DNA from: Oceanicoccus sp. KOV_DT_Chl
GTDB taxonomy: Bacteria; Pseudomonadota; Gammaproteobacteria; Pseudomonadales; Dasaniaceae
Length of the DNA stretch: 64,000 nt
NCBI RefSeq assembly: GCF_900120175.1
Contig: NZ_FQLF01000002.1
Span: 1 to 64,000, forward strand
Direction: 5' to 3'
The notes beneath the pieces were generated by a model that searched no databases, was not told the DNA's origin, and worked only from the letters and a program-made list of their open reading frames with translations. The position numbers and the translations under genes were made by a program. Of this stretch, positions 1 to 10,273 are shown in pieces (position 1 is the first letter of the stretch; each line of letters starts with the position of its first letter).

Positions 1-2
1 CA

Positions 3-274
3 ATTGAGTCACTGGCGGAACATGCGGGATTATCTCCCTCCAAGACTCTCTACTCTTTTCAAGCAACAAACCGGCCAGTATTATCAAATGGCGAGACGAA
101 AAGCGCATAGCCTATGCCTGTCAATTATTAGCGCATAGTAATAAACCGATAAATACTATTGCCGATCAAGTAGGTTATAGTGACCCTTTATACTTTACTC
201 GCTGCTTTCGACGGCAGATGGGTAGTTCACCACGGCAATACCGTTGTAGCTATCAAACGACCAATCCTTATTAA
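3..274 (+). pseudogene. AraC-family transcriptional regulator, C-terminal DNA-binding part (5' end outside window, frame interrupted)
   Basis: The readable peptide matches the two-helix-turn-helix AraC domain. It begins with a SLAEHAGLSPSK segment (first HTH), then FKQQTGQ, then WRDEKRIAYACQLL, and a second HTH with TIADQVGYSDPLYFTRCFRR and a GSSPRQYR end. These pieces lie in three different frames. Shifts occur near the T run at 56-59 and the AAA at 86-88, where removing one A restores the QWRDEK reading. The stop is at 272-274. The effector domain lies upstream of the window. It may regulate the ThuA or efflux genes that follow, but this is only proximity. The family is certain; whether the gene is truly broken is not, because similar one-base slips affect many genes nearby. 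Confidence 0.8.
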
Positions 275-296
275 AAGTTATTTACGAGCGTTATCC

Positions 297-1150
297 ATGG
301 CTAGAAAAATATTTAAATACGTTTTAATTCTGTTCGGTTTATATTTGATTTACGCCAGCTATCAGGCCTATCAAATACTGGATGAAGCAGAGTTATTTAA
401 AACACCGGTATTTGAAACAGAACCGCCCACACTACCCGCCCCAATTCAATGCGTCACCGACACAAAAAGGGATTCTAGTATTTTCAAAAAACCAATGGCT
501 TCCGTCACCAGGAAGCTATTATTGCCGCGAATCAGCTATTCGAAAATTATGCGACTGCACAAGGCTGGCCGATTTTCTTCACCGAAAATGGTGCTATCCA
601 TAACCCTGAGCAATTAGCCCGCTTTAAAGTCATTATCTGGAATAACAATACTAATGACGTGCTCACGGTAGATCAGCAAACCGCTTTGAAAAATTATATC
701 GCAGGCGGCGGTCACTGGCTGGGTATTCATGGCGCAGGCGGCAGCCGCAAACATGAATGGCAATGGTACCCACAGCAATTGCTAAAAGCGCAATTTATTG
801 GCCACCCGATGTTTCCGCAATTTCAAACCGGCACCATTATCATCGATAACAACCAACACCCGGCGACGCAACATTTAGCGAGCCACTGGCAACGCGAAGA
901 AGAGTGGTACAGCTTTGATCGCAGTGTCAGAAATATTGAAGGTGTCGAAGTTCTCGCCAGCCTCGATGAATCCAGTTATAACCCAAAGCTGGATTTATTA
1001 ATGGATAATGATCACCCGCTGATATGGACCCACACCATAGGTAAAGGCATTGTGTTTTATACCGCGCTAGGCCATCAAGGCAGTGCGTATCAAGAGCCTG
1101 AATATAAACAACTTTTGGAAAACGCCTTGCAATGGTTAATGCAACAATAA
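297..1150 (+). pseudogene. ThuA-domain (trehalose-utilization-like) protein with N-terminal membrane anchor, two frameshifts
   Basis: The start at 297 gives MARKIFKYVL followed by a hydrophobic segment (about residues 7-25), so the protein is probably anchored in the inner membrane with its domain in the periplasm. The body matches ThuA-like proteins: a KGILVFSKTNGFRHQEA opening, VIIWNNNTNDVL, GGGHWLGIHGAGG, then EEWYSF and a late IWTHTIGKGIVFYTALGHQG block. Reading through needs one A removed from the A5 run at 464-468 and one from the A6 run at 486-491. The restored product is about 284 residues. ThuA domains are glutamine-amidotransferase-like folds often found with sugar genes; the exact reaction is unknown. 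The efflux adaptor starts 16 bases after the stop, so co-transcription is possible. Confidence 0.75.
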
Positions 1151-1165
1151 ATAACCAGAGATATC

Positions 1166-2287
1166 ATGAAAAATAACGACGAAAAAAATACTGCCCAGCA
1201 CGCAATTATATCCACCCTGCTTTTAGCCCTGAGTGCAGGATTAACTGCCTGTAATGATGCCGAAGTCGCGACTACCACTGATAGCCCAGCGGCTAAAGCC
1301 ATTACCGTACAAACGCAAACATTAGCCGCACAAAGCTGGCAAGGTGAAGTCAACACCTATGGCGTGGTAGAAGCAGCGGAAGAAATAAATCTCAGCCTGG
1401 ATTTTTCTGCCATCGTTGAACAAGTCTTGGTAAACGAGGCCCAAGCGGTTAAAAAAGGTCAGTTACTGATTACCTTTGATCAGGAAAAACGCCAATTGCA
1501 ATTCAACCAAGCCAGCGAAAATGCATTACAAACTCAAGCCGCTTTAGACGAAGCGTATTTAATGCTGGAACGTAGAAAATCACTGGCTGCTAATGACACG
1601 GTTTCGAAAGAAATCCTGGATAATGCTGAACTCGCGCTCAACCGCGCTCAGGCACAACACCGGGAAGCGACCGCCGCCAGAAAATTAGCTCAACGCGAAT
1701 TAAACGACAGTAAATTATTCAGCCCGGTCAACGGCGTCATTGATATCAAAGCCGTAGAAGCCGGTGAAAACATTACTGCAGGCAGTACACTGCTGACGTT
1801 GCAAGCCATTGATACCTTGCGCGTTAAAACCTGGGTAAGTGAAAAAGATATCCGTTTAATTCGCAGTGGTGCCGAAGCAACGATTACCTTATCCGGCCTG
1901 CCGGATCAGCCGCTACCCAGTATTGTCGAATCAGTCGGCGTCAATGCAGATGCCAATACTGGAAATTTCCCCGTCAAACTCATTCTTGAACAACGCAATC
2001 AATTGATTCGGCCTGGCATGACCGCGCAAGTGGCGATTAAAGGGGTAGTACAGGAAAATCTGTTAATGCTGCCCGAAGCAGCTGTAGTCGACAGAGACCG
2101 TAAACGTGTGGTCTTTGTCGTTAACACCAACACTCAACCTTTGACCGCTCTACGCAAGGAACCGTTATTAAGTGTGGGCATGGGCAACCAAATAGTTGTC
2201 CTCAGCGGGCTAGAGCCAGGAGTTCAAGTCATTGTTGATGCTCAGGATAAAATCATCAATGGCTCTGCTATTGTTGTGAGCCCATAA
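1166..2287 (+). CDS. RND efflux periplasmic adaptor (HlyD/MFP family) lipoprotein
   Basis: This is the membrane-fusion subunit of a tripartite efflux pump. A lipobox (GLTAC, Cys29) follows a hydrophobic stretch, so the protein should be lipid-anchored in the periplasm. Residues about 60-105 form the first half of the lipoyl/barrel-sandwich domain (VLVNEAQAVKKGQLLITFD). A helical hairpin rich in Ala, Gln and Glu spans about 105-175. The second lipoyl half reads LFSPVNGVIDIKAVEAGENI. Beta-barrel and membrane-proximal domains follow. Its length of 373 residues is normal. The permease gene begins 4 bases after this stop, typical of an RND pair. No outer-membrane channel gene is present, so a channel encoded elsewhere is probably used. 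The substrate cannot be told. Confidence 0.92.
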   Translation: MKNNDEKNTAQHAIISTLLLALSAGLTACNDAEVATTTDSPAAKAITVQTQTLAAQSWQGEVNTYGVVEAAEEINLSLDFSAIVEQVLVNEAQAVKKGQLLITFDQEKRQLQFNQASENALQTQAALDEAYLMLERRKSLAANDTVSKEILDNAELALNRAQAQHREATAARKLAQRELNDSKLFSPVNGVIDIKAVEAGENITAGSTLLTLQAIDTLRVKTWVSEKDIRLIRSGAEATITLSGLPDQPLPSIVESVGVNADANTGNFPVKLILEQRNQLIRPGMTAQVAIKGVVQENLLMLPEAAVVDRDRKRVVFVVNTNTQPLTALRKEPLLSVGMGNQIVVLSGLEPGVQVIVDAQDKIINGSAIVVSP

Positions 2288-2291
2288 TCTT

Positions 2292-5200
2292 ATGCATGCG
2301 ATCATTAATTTTTTTATTGGTAGGCCCTTACTAGTCAACCTGATCATGGTACTGGTATTTATCCTTGGCGCACTCACTCTGGCCAATATGCGTTATGAGT
2401 ACAACCCTAAAGTTGATATGGGCTCGGTGAATATCACCACAATCCGCGCCGGCTCTGGGCCTGAAGATATCGAACTCGCCATCACTCTGCCGCTGGAAGA
2501 AGAGCTGGTCAAAGTCGAAGGGATCGATAAGATCTACTCCAACAGCATGGAAGGCAGTTCGGTTATTTCTATTCGCTTGCAAACCGAGTTGGATAATAAA
2601 GATAAAGTATTAAGTGACATTCAAAAAGCGGTTGACCGCGCCGCTACCAGGTTACCTAATGACTTGATAGAAAAACCCTTTGTAGAAGAGCTCTCAACTC
2701 TGATCACACCCGTCATTGAAGTCCATGTAACTGGCCCAGCCCCAGAGGCACTGTTAAGAACCGTGGCAAAAAAAGTTAGCGATGGACTGCGTGAAGTGGA
2801 TGGCATTGCCAGCGTGGTAAAACAGGGCTATCGACGTGCCGAGGTCAATATTCAGGCACAACCGGAAAAAATGGTACAGCGAGGCATCAGTTATAAAGAA
2901 CTGATTGGCGCTATTAACACACGCAATGTCCGCGACAGCGGTGGTTCTTTAGAATCTTTCACCACGGAAAAAAAAGTCGTTACCATTGGCCAGTTTGAAC
3001 ATCCGAAGCAAGTTGCTGATGTCATTATTCGCAGCGAAGAACCGGGTAACGTTATTCGTATCAGCGATGTCGCCACCGTCATTGAAGGTTTTGAAGAATG
3101 GGAGGTACAGTCGCGCACTGACGGCCAACTAAGCATCGCGCTGATGGCCCGCCGCAATGGCTCTGCGGATGAATTACATACAGCGCAAGCAGTAAAAGAT
3201 TATATCCAGTCAATTCAATCCACTCTGCCAACTACAGTGGAACTGAAATTAGTCAACGATATGTCACGACTGACTCACAATATGCTGGATGTGTTAGTGG
3301 GTAACGCCTTGCTCGGTTTACTCTCTGTTTTCGTTATCTTATGTTTTACTCTTAATGTTCGTTTTGCTATTTGGGTCGCCGTCGGAATTCCCTTTTCGAT
3401 TGGCCTAACGTTTATGTTGTGTGATGCCATTGGCGTCACTATTAACAGTATTACCTTAACGGCTATTATTTTACTAATGGGTATATTGGTAGATGACGCA
3501 GTGATCGTTAGTGAAAACACACAACGGCTCCGCGAACAAGGAATAGATGCCAATCAAGCGAGCCTGCTAGGCGCAGCACAGGTATCACAACCGGTTATTT
3601 TCAGCGCACTCACCACTATACTTGCCTTTCTACCACTGCTGTTTTTAACCGGTTACGATGCTGCCTTTATGGTGAGTTTTCCAATCACTGTTATTATTCT
3701 GCTAATGGTGTCACTCTTTGAAAGCCAGTGCCTGCTACCTTCTCATCTGGCCCATACCCGTTTAACCATTTCAAACAGCGGCAATAATAATACTTTGCTT
3801 CAAAAGCTGAGCGTGCGTTATAGAAAAATAATTTACCGTTTATTAGCACGTAAATACCTCACCATTGCTGGCTTCATTGGACTATTTATAGTGGTGATGA
3901 CACTGGGGGTTTTAACCATAAATTTTGACCTCTACCCAAGCCCGGATATCGATACCATTAATATTAAAGTGGAACTGCCCACCGGCAGTAACTTTGAGCA
4001 AACTGTCGCCAAGGTCATCGATATTGAAAAACAGATCCGCCCCCAAAATAAGTCCTGACGACCTATTAAATATTGCCTCACAAATCGGCCATCACAATAC
4101 CGACCTTTACGGTACTGTTGAAGGCAACAATGAAGCATGGGCAGTAGTATCCATATATTTAAAACCTGTAGGACAGCGTAAAACCAACACCTACCAACTG
4201 AGTCAGCAATTACGAAACTGGGCACAAACTCAAACCGGCTACCAACGGCTGGATGTTCAACCCTTGACTGATATCCCCGTCGTCGGCAAAGCCGTTGAGG
4301 TAGAAATTATTAGCAATGGCGATGAACGTTTTGCGCTTGCCGAGCAACTGCAACAATGGCTTTCTGAACAGCCTGCAGTGACCAATAGCTGGACCAGTTA
4401 CAACCCTGGTAAAGATATTCTGGATTTAAAAATCAATTACCCTTTGCTTGCCGCCAGATCACTGTCAGTGAGTGACGTGACCCAAGCGGTGCGTATCGCT
4501 CTGGATGGCGAAATTGTTGATGAACTACAAACGCTGGACGAACGGGTCCGCTACCGGCTGCAATTACCACCCTCTAGCAACAGCGTGTTACAGACATTAG
4601 AAAATCTCGCCATCATTAATTCCTCCGGCCATGCTATTTATTTAAAGTCAGTCGCAGATTTTCACTTACGTTCGGGTGAAGCGGATATCAAACACTACTT
4701 TGGTAAACGCACAATCACGGTATATGCCGACATCGACCGGCAAGCTATTAGCCTGGACCAAATAAACCAGCAAGTGGCAGAATTTATCGCCCGACAACAA
4801 TGGCAGCAGCACTATCCTTCTACCCGTATTATTCAAACCGGTGAACTGGAACAAACCCAGGAATCCATTGGCAACCTGGGCAGCGCTTATCTCATCGCCA
4901 TGCTGGGAATATTTGGCCTACTGATCTTACTCTTCAATTCGCTGCTGCAACCGCTACTGATTATGCTCTGCCTACCCTTCGGCTTAATCGGTGTGGTCAT
5001 CGGCTTTGGTATTCAACAAATTACTTTGGGTATGATGGCAGTGACCGGCGTGATTGGGTTAATGGGGGTATTGGTTAATGACTCGCTAGTGTTAGTTCAT
5101 ACCCTAAACGAAAAACAACAGGACGCCGGCCTACTCAATATCGATGCCATTGCCGATATTGCACAACAGCGTTTTCGCCCGATTATCATCACTTCAGTGA

Positions 5201-5370
5201 CCACCGTTATCGGACTACTGCCGACAGCCTACGGCATTATGGGTAGTAACTCCTATATCACGCCGATGGTAATGGCGATGGCTTGGGGGGTAATGTTTGG
5301 AGGATTAGTATCGTTAATATTACTGCCTTGCTTGTACACCGCATTACAAGAGCTGAGACATAAATTTTAA
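2292..5370 (+). pseudogene. RND efflux permease (AcrB/HAE-1-like), single frameshift near 4040
   Basis: This is the inner-membrane proton-driven pump of the tripartite efflux system. The first 588 codons carry TM1 (residues about 10-30), a porter domain, and the TM4 motif GILVDDAVIVSENTQR near residue 400, whose paired Asp residues relay protons in this family. The frame ends early after EKQIRP, but the next frame continues with KISPDDLLNIASQIG and the second half, including a TM10-like GVIGLMGVLVNDSLVLVH segment. Removing one C from the C5 run at 4040-4044 joins them into about 1026 residues, the normal family length. The VDDAV pair argues for drug or organic-solute efflux rather than heavy metals, but the substrate is not determined. 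Confidence 0.9.
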
Positions 5371-5828
5371 TGTGGATTTTCCAACAGCTGCCCAACAAAC
5401 ATAATTAACTTACACAATCATATTTGTCGATAAAACTTACAACTACTAGTTAGTAATATTGGGGCTGTATACGGCCTTACAACGCACAACAGCGATAATA
5501 AGATACCGCCAGAAAGTTTTTGCACCAAAAAGAGGCGTCGATATCATATTATCTCCCCAATTGTCGCTCAGCATTACATATCAATCGATATATTTACTAA
5601 AAGAATAAATACTACCGACCATTAGCCTTCAAGGCTATGTTTTATATAGATAAATATTATTTGGACTATTTCTTGCTGTATTTAATCAATGTATTAAGTA
5701 CCTAAGCTTAATGCTGCAAACTCTCGAGACCTTCGCGTCTAAATAAAGAAGCCACAGAGTTTCATACGCGCAGGTCAATAACAATAATAGTGTGGGGTAC
5801 TCCCCGCCATACACAAAAGGACTAACTC
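5371..5828. other. Intergenic region before the PEP-CTERM gene
   Basis: AT-rich, about 460 bases, with no convincing reading frame. A small inverted repeat (GGGG-tact-CCCC) lies just upstream of the downstream gene's ribosome-binding site (AAAGGA at 5815-5820). I looked for a sigma-54 type GG-N10-GC promoter, as known for some PEP-CTERM genes, and did not find one. No clear terminator follows the efflux permease. Confidence 0.5.
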
Positions 5829-6452
5829 ATGCAACAAAGAAACACATCAAGACTAGCGGGGCTCTGTCTTACCTTAGCTATGAGCAGTATGGCTTCGGCC
5901 ACTTCCTTTGATTTTACTGGTTTACCCGTCACTGGCCCTTGGGCCGGGCTTGGATCAGGTACGGCACCTTTTCTTGATATAGCCAGCGCCGATAGCCAAA
6001 TCAATGCGCATATCACAGCAGTTGCCGGTGGTACCCATATTGGCGTATTAACATTAGACGGCATCGGGGTGGCAGATGATGACACTTTAGGGCTGTTTGA
6101 TCTGGCGGGTCTGGAAAGCGGTGAAACTCTTCGTATCGACTTTGACCAGACAATTGATATTGGCACATTGACCATGCGCCAATGGGAAGGACCGGATAGC
6201 GTTGTATTAGTAGGCTTTGGTGACGGTCAACAAATCGTACTTGATGACGATAGCTGTGGCTTATGTACTGCTGAAACTTTTGCCGTTAACTTAAGCAATG
6301 TTAACTACCTCACGCTAACAGGCTCCAGCAGTATCTCACTGTTAGCTGGTTTGGGAGATGTACAAATCAGTGCTGTTCCCGTCCCAGCTTCAGCATGGTT
6401 ATTCGGAAGCGCACTGTTAGGATTAGCAGGTATAGGTCGCAAACGAGGTTAA
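5829..6452 (+). CDS. PEP-CTERM sorting-domain surface/secreted protein
   Basis: A 207-residue exported protein. A signal peptide (about residues 1-24, ending ASA) is followed by a beta-rich, Gly/Asp-rich domain with no recognised enzyme motif. The C terminus has the tripartite PEP-CTERM sorting signal: VPVPASAWLFGSALLGLAG, then a short hydrophobic span and a basic GRKRG tail. In this family the tail is recognised and cut by exosortase, which sends the protein to the cell surface or exopolysaccharide matrix. Two Cys (CGLC) lie near residue 141. A good ribosome-binding site precedes the start and a terminator follows, so it is probably monocistronic. No exosortase gene is in the window. Confidence 0.88.
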   Translation: MQQRNTSRLAGLCLTLAMSSMASATSFDFTGLPVTGPWAGLGSGTAPFLDIASADSQINAHITAVAGGTHIGVLTLDGIGVADDDTLGLFDLAGLESGETLRIDFDQTIDIGTLTMRQWEGPDSVVLVGFGDGQQIVLDDDSCGLCTAETFAVNLSNVNYLTLTGSSSISLLAGLGDVQISAVPVPASAWLFGSALLGLAGIGRKRG

Positions 6453-6473
6453 TCTCCCGCTATTTACTCACAA

Positions 6474-6501
6474 AACGCGGGCGCCCTCTCCCGCGTTTTT
6501 T
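6474..6501 (+). terminator. Rho-independent terminator of the PEP-CTERM gene
   Basis: An 8-bp stem (AACGCGGG with CCCGCGTT) closes an 8-base loop and is followed by a T run, 22 bases after the stop codon. Confidence 0.9.
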
Positions 6502-6522
6502 ATTGCACCTTTACTAATAATT

Positions 6523-7316
6523 TTACATGCCAATAAACACTGGCTCTCGCTTTTCAAATAAAGCCGTCACGCCTTCCTGCATATCTTTGGTTTCTACCAA
6601 CGGGATGAATTGCTCTAACTCGTATGCCAGGGCATCAGCCAATGACGCATCCTGACCATGATTGATAACTCTGATAATAGCCGCTACCGCTAATGGCGGC
6701 TTGGCAGCCAACTCATTGGCAAAGTCCAATACCGTAGCGTCAAAATTCTCAGCCACGATTACTTCATTTATTAAATGGTAAGCCTGTGCCTGCTGCGCGG
6801 TAAGCTTGCTACCACGTAGCAATATTGCCAGCGCATTGGCCCTGCCAACCAAACGTAGCAGCCGGTTAGCGCCACTCCACAAGGGCGCTCCCCCTAAATT
6901 TATCTCCGGCAAACCCAGCAACGCGCCCTGCTCTGCTAAGCGAAAATGGCACGCCATGGCCAGCTCCAAACCACCCCCAGACAATAACCCTGAATTGCAG
7001 CGATTATCGGTTTCTCCATCGTTGCAATTTGATTAAACAGTTGAATTCGCTGTTCAACGAATTTATTAGGCCCAACCTCTTCGGCGATATGGGCTTCTTG
7101 TAAATTGGCGCCTACTGAAAAGTGTGTTGCTTCACCCTCGTCTATACTCTCACCTTTAATAACTATGGCGCGCACTGATTTGTCAGCCGCCAATACCGGT
7201 AACAACTGCTCCAATGCCATCACTTGCGCCACACCAATGGGGTTCATGGGTGGATTGTTTAAGGTAAGGAATCCCACACTACCCTGTTTACTGACGATTA
7301 CTGCTGGCTCCAACAT
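6523..7316 (-). pseudogene. Enoyl-CoA hydratase/isomerase (crotonase) family protein, one frameshift
   Basis: The N-terminal part shows the crotonase opening with FLTLNNPPMNPIG and the oxyanion-hole region HFSVGANL. The C-terminal part continues from GGGLELAMACHFRLA with GLPEINLGGAPLWSGA. The two parts are in different frames because the run at 6974-6978 (C5 on the plus strand) is one base short; a sixth base restores the GYCLGGGLELAM oxyanion motif and a product of about 264 residues. Crotonases act on acyl-CoA thioesters (hydration, isomerisation or C-C cleavage); the exact substrate is unclear. Downstream of and 9 bases from a PHA-system gene, which suggests a shared link to acyl-CoA or polyhydroxyalkanoate metabolism. 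Confidence 0.85.
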
Positions 7317-7325
7317 TATAAACTC

Positions 7326-7604
7326 CTAGTCAATATTATCCTGTAAGAATTGACGCACATCCTTATCAATAGTGGTTTTAAACGCCGTTAACATTAGTCC
7401 CAGTTTCAAATTAAAACGGATTGAATGCGCCTGTATGTTAATTTCACCGCTGGCGCCACTGCGCTTAAAACGCAAGCAATCTTCCGAGGGCCAATCACAA
7501 TTCAGTTGATAGCGGGCAGTCATGGCTTCGGCAAGTTCCACAAGCTTCAACTTCACCTCGTCTCTCGATAAGCTAAATTCGTGCTGGATAGTAATAGTTG
7601 CCAT
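7326..7604 (-). CDS. Polyhydroxyalkanoic acid system family small protein
   Basis: A 92-residue protein matching the small PHA-system family (the PHA_gran_rgn type): MATITIQHEFSLS opening, helical ELAEAMTARYQL segment, beta-strands around LRFKRSGASGEI and a C-terminal KLGLMLTAFKTTIDKDV helix. Members are found with polyester granule genes, but their biochemical role is not settled. It is followed directly by the crotonase gene on the same strand, so both probably share a transcript. Full length for the family. Confidence 0.8.
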   Translation of the reverse strand: MATITIQHEFSLSRDEVKLKLVELAEAMTARYQLNCDWPSEDCLRFKRSGASGEINIQAHSIRFNLKLGLMLTAFKTTIDKDVRQFLQDNID

Positions 7605-7749
7605 CAGTTAACCTCAAAAACATTAAGGAATACTCCTGAATGCGCAAAACCGTAATGGATATATTGTAACCATCACCCAGTTTCACCCAATAAGAAAATT
7701 AAGAGGCTGGGATTCTCCCATCCTTCAAGCAAGGAGAAAAAAGACAGCA

Positions 7750-8790
7750 TCAGGGGCATGGATTCGGTGATTCCAGATGGATCATCTCAATGGACGCCAA
7801 CAGCTCATCACTCAACGACATATCTACAGTTTCGATATTCATCTTTAACTGCTTCATAGAGGTGGCACCGATAATATTGGAGGTCACAAACGATTGCTGA
7901 TTTACAAAGGCCAATGCCATCTGCACCGCATCCAGCCCGTGCGCCTTCGCCAAGGCCACATACTTAGCTATCGCGATCTGACCAGCCGCTTTCTCGTAAC
8001 GACTAAAGCGGCCAAATTTCACTAAACGGCTGCCTTCAGGCCGGGCACCATTTAAGTATTTGCCACTAAGCGCCCCTTGCCCAGCAGGCGAGTAAGCCAG
8101 TAATCCAACACCTTCACGATGGGAAAACTCCGACAACCCTAATTCAAAGCTACGATTCAGCAGATTATACGCATTCTGGATGGACACCACTTTGGGCAAA
8201 CCCTTTGTTGCCGCGTAGTGTAAAAACTTTGACAGCCCCCAAGGGGTTTCGTTAGAGACACCGATATGCCGAACTTTACCGGATTGAACCAAGTCTGCGA
8301 GCACTGACAATGTATCCTCAATTGCCACAGACTCATCATCATAGTGTTGATAATTTGGGCTACCTAAACCAAAATTATTGAGCTTGCGATCAGGCCAATG
8401 CAGTTGAAATAAATCCAGATAATCCGTTTGCAAGCGCTGTAAACTACCCTCTATCGCAGCTTCTAATTGCTCTCTATTGAGCCGCGTTTCTTTACCTCTA
8501 ATCCAATCATAAGGGCTGCGACCGGTGACTTTACTGGCAATCACTATTTGTTCACGGTCTGAGCGTTTGGCCAGCCAGCTGCCAATTATTTTTTCCGTGC
8601 TGCCTTGGGTTTCTGCCTGCGGTGGCACCGCATAACATTCCGCGGTATCAATAAAATTCACCCCATGGTCAAGGGCATAATCCATTTGTTGGTGGCCTTC
8701 CGTTTCACTGTTATGGGACCCCCACATCATTGACCCTAAACAAATTTGGCTGACTTTTATCCCGGATTGTCCTAGTGGGCGGTATTGCAT
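7750..8790 (-). CDS. tas: Tas-like NADP-dependent aldo/keto reductase
   Basis: A cytoplasmic aldo/keto reductase of 346 residues with the (beta/alpha)8 fold. Catalytic residues are visible: the Asp of NFIDTAE, the Tyr of ECYAVPP, the Lys of IASKVTG and the His of FQLHWPDR. The PPQAETQGSTEKIIGSWL block and the SLLNRSFE-like NLLNRSFELGL segment match E. coli Tas closely. It should reduce carbonyls with NADPH; the physiological substrate of Tas proteins is not well defined. The gene stands alone, divergent from the methyltransferase at 8949, with an ordinary start. Confidence 0.88.
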   Translation of the reverse strand: MQYRPLGQSGIKVSQICLGSMMWGSHNSETEGHQQMDYALDHGVNFIDTAECYAVPPQAETQGSTEKIIGSWLAKRSDREQIVIASKVTGRSPYDWIRGKETRLNREQLEAAIEGSLQRLQTDYLDLFQLHWPDRKLNNFGLGSPNYQHYDDESVAIEDTLSVLADLVQSGKVRHIGVSNETPWGLSKFLHYAATKGLPKVVSIQNAYNLLNRSFELGLSEFSHREGVGLLAYSPAGQGALSGKYLNGARPEGSRLVKFGRFSRYEKAAGQIAIAKYVALAKAHGLDAVQMALAFVNQQSFVTSNIIGATSMKQLKMNIETVDMSLSDELLASIEMIHLESPNPCP

Positions 8791-8948
8791 GAGAACCTCT
8801 GAGTAGTTTTTGAATTTAAATCAAATAATAATTTCTAGAATAAACGGCCGTCATACTAGCAGAGGCTGTAAAAAAAGGGACATTTTCTATATTATTGCCG
8901 CCTCAACTTACCGTCTACCACTGATCTATCGAGGCTAATATCATCGCC

Positions 8949-9560
8949 ATGGAAAACAATACCCGAGAAGCTTTCGGCGTTACTATTCTGACTTCACAAC
9001 ATAAAGCCATCCGCCGCACCAAACGTGAACAAGAGACGCCATCCATTCATGGCAATAAATTTTGGGGGTCCAGCTATTTAATTATGGATTACTTGCAACA
9101 AAACCCACCCCAAAATGGCTGCAAAGTTTTAGAGCTAGGCTGTGGTTGGGGACTAGCAGGGATTCATTGCGCCAAACATTATCAGGCAGTGGTTACCGGT
9201 GTAGATGCCGATAGCGCGGTATTCCCCTACCTACAACTGCATGCCGAAGCCAATGATGTTGCTATCAAAACCAAACGGCAGTACTTTGAAAAAATCACCA
9301 CTAAACAACTAGCCGAGTACGACTTGATCATAGCTGCCGATATCTGCTTTTGGGATGAACTGGCCGACACCGTATTTAACTTAATTAAACGTGCGTGCAA
9401 AGCCGGTGTAGGCAAAATCATCATCGCCGACCCTGAGCGCGCCCCGTTTTTCGATCTGGCCGAACGCTGTATAGATCAATATTATGCTGAGCTGGAACAC
9501 CGCGCTATCGATCAACCCCGCCGAGCGACAGGCTGCCTGTTAATTATCGAAAACGCCTGA
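8949..9560 (+). CDS. Class I SAM-dependent methyltransferase (NNT1/METTL-like)
   Basis: A 203-residue protein with a Rossmann methyltransferase core. Motif I (VLELGCGWGLAGI, about residues 60-72) binds S-adenosylmethionine. GVDAD gives the acidic residue after strand 2, and YDLIIAADICFWDEL is motif IV with the following helix, as in protein-lysine or nicotinamide-type methylases of the COG3897 group. The N-terminal RKTKREQETPSIHG-like region is typical of this group. The target molecule cannot be inferred. Monocistronic by spacing. Confidence 0.8.
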   Translation: MENNTREAFGVTILTSQHKAIRRTKREQETPSIHGNKFWGSSYLIMDYLQQNPPQNGCKVLELGCGWGLAGIHCAKHYQAVVTGVDADSAVFPYLQLHAEANDVAIKTKRQYFEKITTKQLAEYDLIIAADICFWDELADTVFNLIKRACKAGVGKIIIADPERAPFFDLAERCIDQYYAELEHRAIDQPRRATGCLLIIENA

Positions 9561-9693
9561 AGAAGCTAGTGTTACATAACTAAATAGTCTTAATAAGCTC
9601 ATTCACAAATGCGGCTGCTTGCTATACATTTTTAACCGGCAGCCACCCAAATACTGACTCTAAGTAATATACAAATCGTCGGGGGATCATCTA

Positions 9694-10158
9694 ATGAGTT
9701 TAGCACCCACTATAAGTAGTTATTTATGCGATCATCAAATCAGTTACCAAATTCTTAATCATCCGCTTAGCAAAAGCTCTTTGGAAACGGCCATCTTCGC
9801 TGAAATTAATCCCGACCAACTAGTGAAAGCGTTAGTACTGGAAAACAGCGCCGGTGAGCTCGCTATGGTACTGACCACAGCCAATAAAAAAATTCAGCTG
9901 CATAAGTTAAATCGACAACTACATAGATCCTACACTTTAGTCCCGGAGTTCGAATTGGAAGAGCTGTTCCGGGATTGTGAACTAGGTGCTATCCCCGGTC
10001 TGGGACAAGCTTATGGCTTAACGACTTATGTCGATAGCGCGCTACTAACACAACCAGATTTATATGTTGAAGCTGGTGATCATCAAGAACTCATCCATTT
10101 CAGTGACGCCCAATTTCATTATCTGATGAGCAGCGCTATTGTACTCGATAATATTTAA
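9694..10158 (+). CDS. YbaK/prolyl-tRNA-editing-domain aminoacyl-tRNA deacylase
   Basis: A 154-residue free-standing editing domain. Key features are the conserved Lys in QLVKALVLEN, the HKLNRQL segment, and the DCELGAIPGLGQAYGL block with AGDHQELIHFS near the end, as in the YbaK/ProX superfamily. These proteins hydrolyse mischarged aminoacyl-tRNA (often Cys- or Ala-tRNAPro) in the cytoplasm. The particular specificity cannot be read from the sequence. The purine-rich GGGGG at about 9680 is a good ribosome-binding site for the ATG. Confidence 0.82.
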   Translation: MSLAPTISSYLCDHQISYQILNHPLSKSSLETAIFAEINPDQLVKALVLENSAGELAMVLTTANKKIQLHKLNRQLHRSYTLVPEFELEELFRDCELGAIPGLGQAYGLTTYVDSALLTQPDLYVEAGDHQELIHFSDAQFHYLMSSAIVLDNI

Positions 10159-10273
10159 GGACCCTGCCCAGGGATTTAAGCGAGAATAAAAAATAGCGTC
10201 ATTGCCATAGAATTCATCAAACTGAAATATTAACGTCACATTGCTGTCATTCGTGCTTACTAACCTAAGCACT

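Noticed and set aside
3925..4058. Programmed frameshifting in the RND permease
   Set aside because: The slip is at a C5 run with no slippery heptamer or downstream structure seen, and similar slips occur in many unrelated genes nearby.
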